A DNA stretch of 64,000 nt from Candidatus Levybacteria bacterium RIFCSPHIGHO2_01_FULL_36_15b (GTDB lineage: Bacteria > Patescibacteria > Microgenomatia > Levybacterales > UBA12049): NCBI GenBank assembly GCA_001782045.1, contig MFNK01000003.1, forward strand, positions 271,608 to 335,607, read 5' to 3'. The translations under genes were made by a program, and so were the position numbers. Numbering within the stretch: the first letter of the stretch is position 1; each line of letters starts with the position of its first letter. Below are positions 63,655 to 64,000 of the stretch, in pieces. Below the pieces are notes generated by a model. It saw only the letters and a program-made list of their open reading frames with translations, made no database searches and had not been told where the DNA came from.

Positions 63655-63683
63655 ATTATAGCAAAATAAGTTTAATTGTTTAA
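63655..63683 (-). promoter_or_regulatory. Leaderless promoter of the second minus-strand string
   Basis: On the minus strand, TTAAAC (63683-63678), a 17-nt spacer and TATAAT (63660-63655) preceded by TGC, an extended -10. Six nt separate the box from GTG at 63648. Its -35 shares bases with that of the divergent tRNA promoter. Confidence 0.6.
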
Positions 63684-63704
63684 ATTTGTGCTTTGCGGTA
63701 AAAT
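63676..63704 (+). promoter_or_regulatory. Promoter of tRNA-Glu
   Basis: TTGTTT (63676-63681), a 17-nt spacer and TAAAAT (63699-63704). The predicted start is near 63711, 2 nt before the tRNA 5' end. Confidence 0.5.
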
Positions 63705-63712
63705 ATACGTGC

Positions 63713-63786
63713 GCCGCCATCGTCTAGTGGCCTAGGACGTCGGATTCTCATTCCGAAAATCGCGGGTTCAACTCCCGCTGGCGGTA
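63713..63786 (+). tRNA. tRNA-Glu (anticodon CTC)
   Basis: A complete cloverleaf of 74 nt. The acceptor GCCGCCA pairs with TGGCGGT, closing with a G-U pair at its end. The D-arm has AGTGGCCTAGGAC, and the anticodon stem TCGGA/TCCGA encloses the loop TTCTCAT, with CTC as anticodon. The T-arm is CGGGTTCAACTCCCG. The discriminator base is A and the 3' CCA is not encoded, so a CCA-adding enzyme is needed. It reads GAG codons. Confidence 0.95.
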
Positions 63787-63913
63787 CTTAACGGGATAGC
63801 AACTAAAAAAGCTTTATTTTATCCTCAAATTAAGGTTCGACCTAAAATTTAATATTTCCAAAATCTTGAGGCTAATTTGATTTGACTTCAACAGGATTCG
63901 ACCCATAGCTATA

Positions 63914-64000
63914 TTATTCAGGACTCTCCGAAGAGAGTCTAAGGCTCATTTTGTTTCCGATGATGTAACTGAAATCTCTCCTGGATTTTTCCAAGCGTCT
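63914..64000 (-). other. Possible C-terminus of a gene that runs off the right edge
   Basis: One minus-strand frame stays open from the right edge to a TAA at 63914-63916, giving 28 residues rich in Arg, Lys and Ser (ending LRLSSESPE). It could be the tail of a protein gene or chance. No family can be named. The 127 nt between it and the tRNA hold only a possible inverted repeat (AAATT-AAGGT, TCG, ACCT-AAATTT at about 63827-63850). Confidence 0.25.
63922..63939. other. 7-bp perfect hairpin with CGAA tetraloop
   Basis: GACTCTC, loop CGAA, GAGAGTC. A short T-rich stretch (TTTTGTTT) begins about 10 nt downstream on the plus strand, too far away and too interrupted for a firm terminator call. 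It lies inside the possible open frame on the other strand. Confidence 0.35.

Noticed and set aside
63649..63720. Extension of the GT2 gene to an ATG at 63720
   Set aside because: It would overlap the tRNA 5' end and run through both promoters. The GTG at 63648 sits at the predicted transcript start and directly before the conserved fold.
63827..63850. GGTTCGA resembling a tRNA T-loop
   Set aside because: No acceptor, D or anticodon stems around it; it is part of a short AT-rich inverted repeat.
1..64000. CRISPR arrays, insertion sequences, rRNA or defence genes
   Set aside because: No regularly spaced repeats, no transposase or nuclease motifs and no rRNA sequence were seen.

Overview
The window is AT-rich DNA that reads in the standard bacterial code, with TGA as a normal stop. 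It holds about 54 protein genes and one tRNA gene. Almost all of it is a surface-glycan locus. Several traits suggest a Candidate Phyla Radiation (Patescibacteria) genome, perhaps Microgenomates: a DUF5652 protein, very tight ATGA-overlapped gene strings, many multi-membrane GT-C proteins, in-frame microsatellite inserts, and -10 boxes placed directly before start codons. This is inference from gene content, since no ribosomal or other phylogenetic marker protein is present. There are no rRNA genes, CRISPR arrays, transposases or insertion sequences.

Layout. (1) 1-14471: several short transcription units on both strands. They carry two related AftD-like GT-C membrane proteins (254-2434 and 12267-14471), GT4 and GT2 glycosyltransferases, an RmlD-like reductase, GDP-mannose 4,6-dehydratase, cupins, an SDR, a sugar C-methyltransferase and a second methyltransferase. 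(2) 14706-18648 (+): one operon behind a near-consensus promoter, with a GDP-fucose-synthase-like SDR, a cupin, a formyltransferase, a DegT/PerA-type aminotransferase and an unrecognised protein. (3) 43917-18645 (-): about 25 kb of nearly gap-free genes with five GT-C subfamilies, GT2 and GT4 enzymes, galE, two methyltransferases and a Wzx-like flippase. (4) 43982-44212 (+): a lone DUF5652 gene. (5) 63648-44138 (-): a second 19.5 kb gene string of the same type, with a second flippase. (6) 63713-63786 (+): tRNA-Glu(CTC), then about 200 bases with little content.

How the genes may work together. GDP-mannose 4,6-dehydratase, the aminotransferase and the formyltransferase would give GDP-perosamine and an N-formyl derivative. 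GalE, the SDRs and the C-methyltransferase would diversify the sugars. Cytoplasmic GT2/GT4 enzymes would build a lipid-linked oligosaccharide that the two flippases export. Four DPM-like GT2 enzymes would make polyprenyl-phosphate sugars. About 19 GT-C membrane enzymes (GT39/ArnT-like, YfhO-like, PTPS-related, AftD-like and MptA/B-like) would use these outside the membrane to decorate surface glycan or glycoprotein. No initiating phosphoglycosyltransferase, Wzy polymerase, chain-length regulator or ligase was recognised in the window.

The most unusual signals are the density and diversity of GT-C enzymes, a GT2-GT39 gene fusion, SDRs whose catalytic Tyr or Lys is replaced, a set of leaderless promoters with an exact 6-nt -10-to-start spacing, and three in-frame microsatellite inserts.
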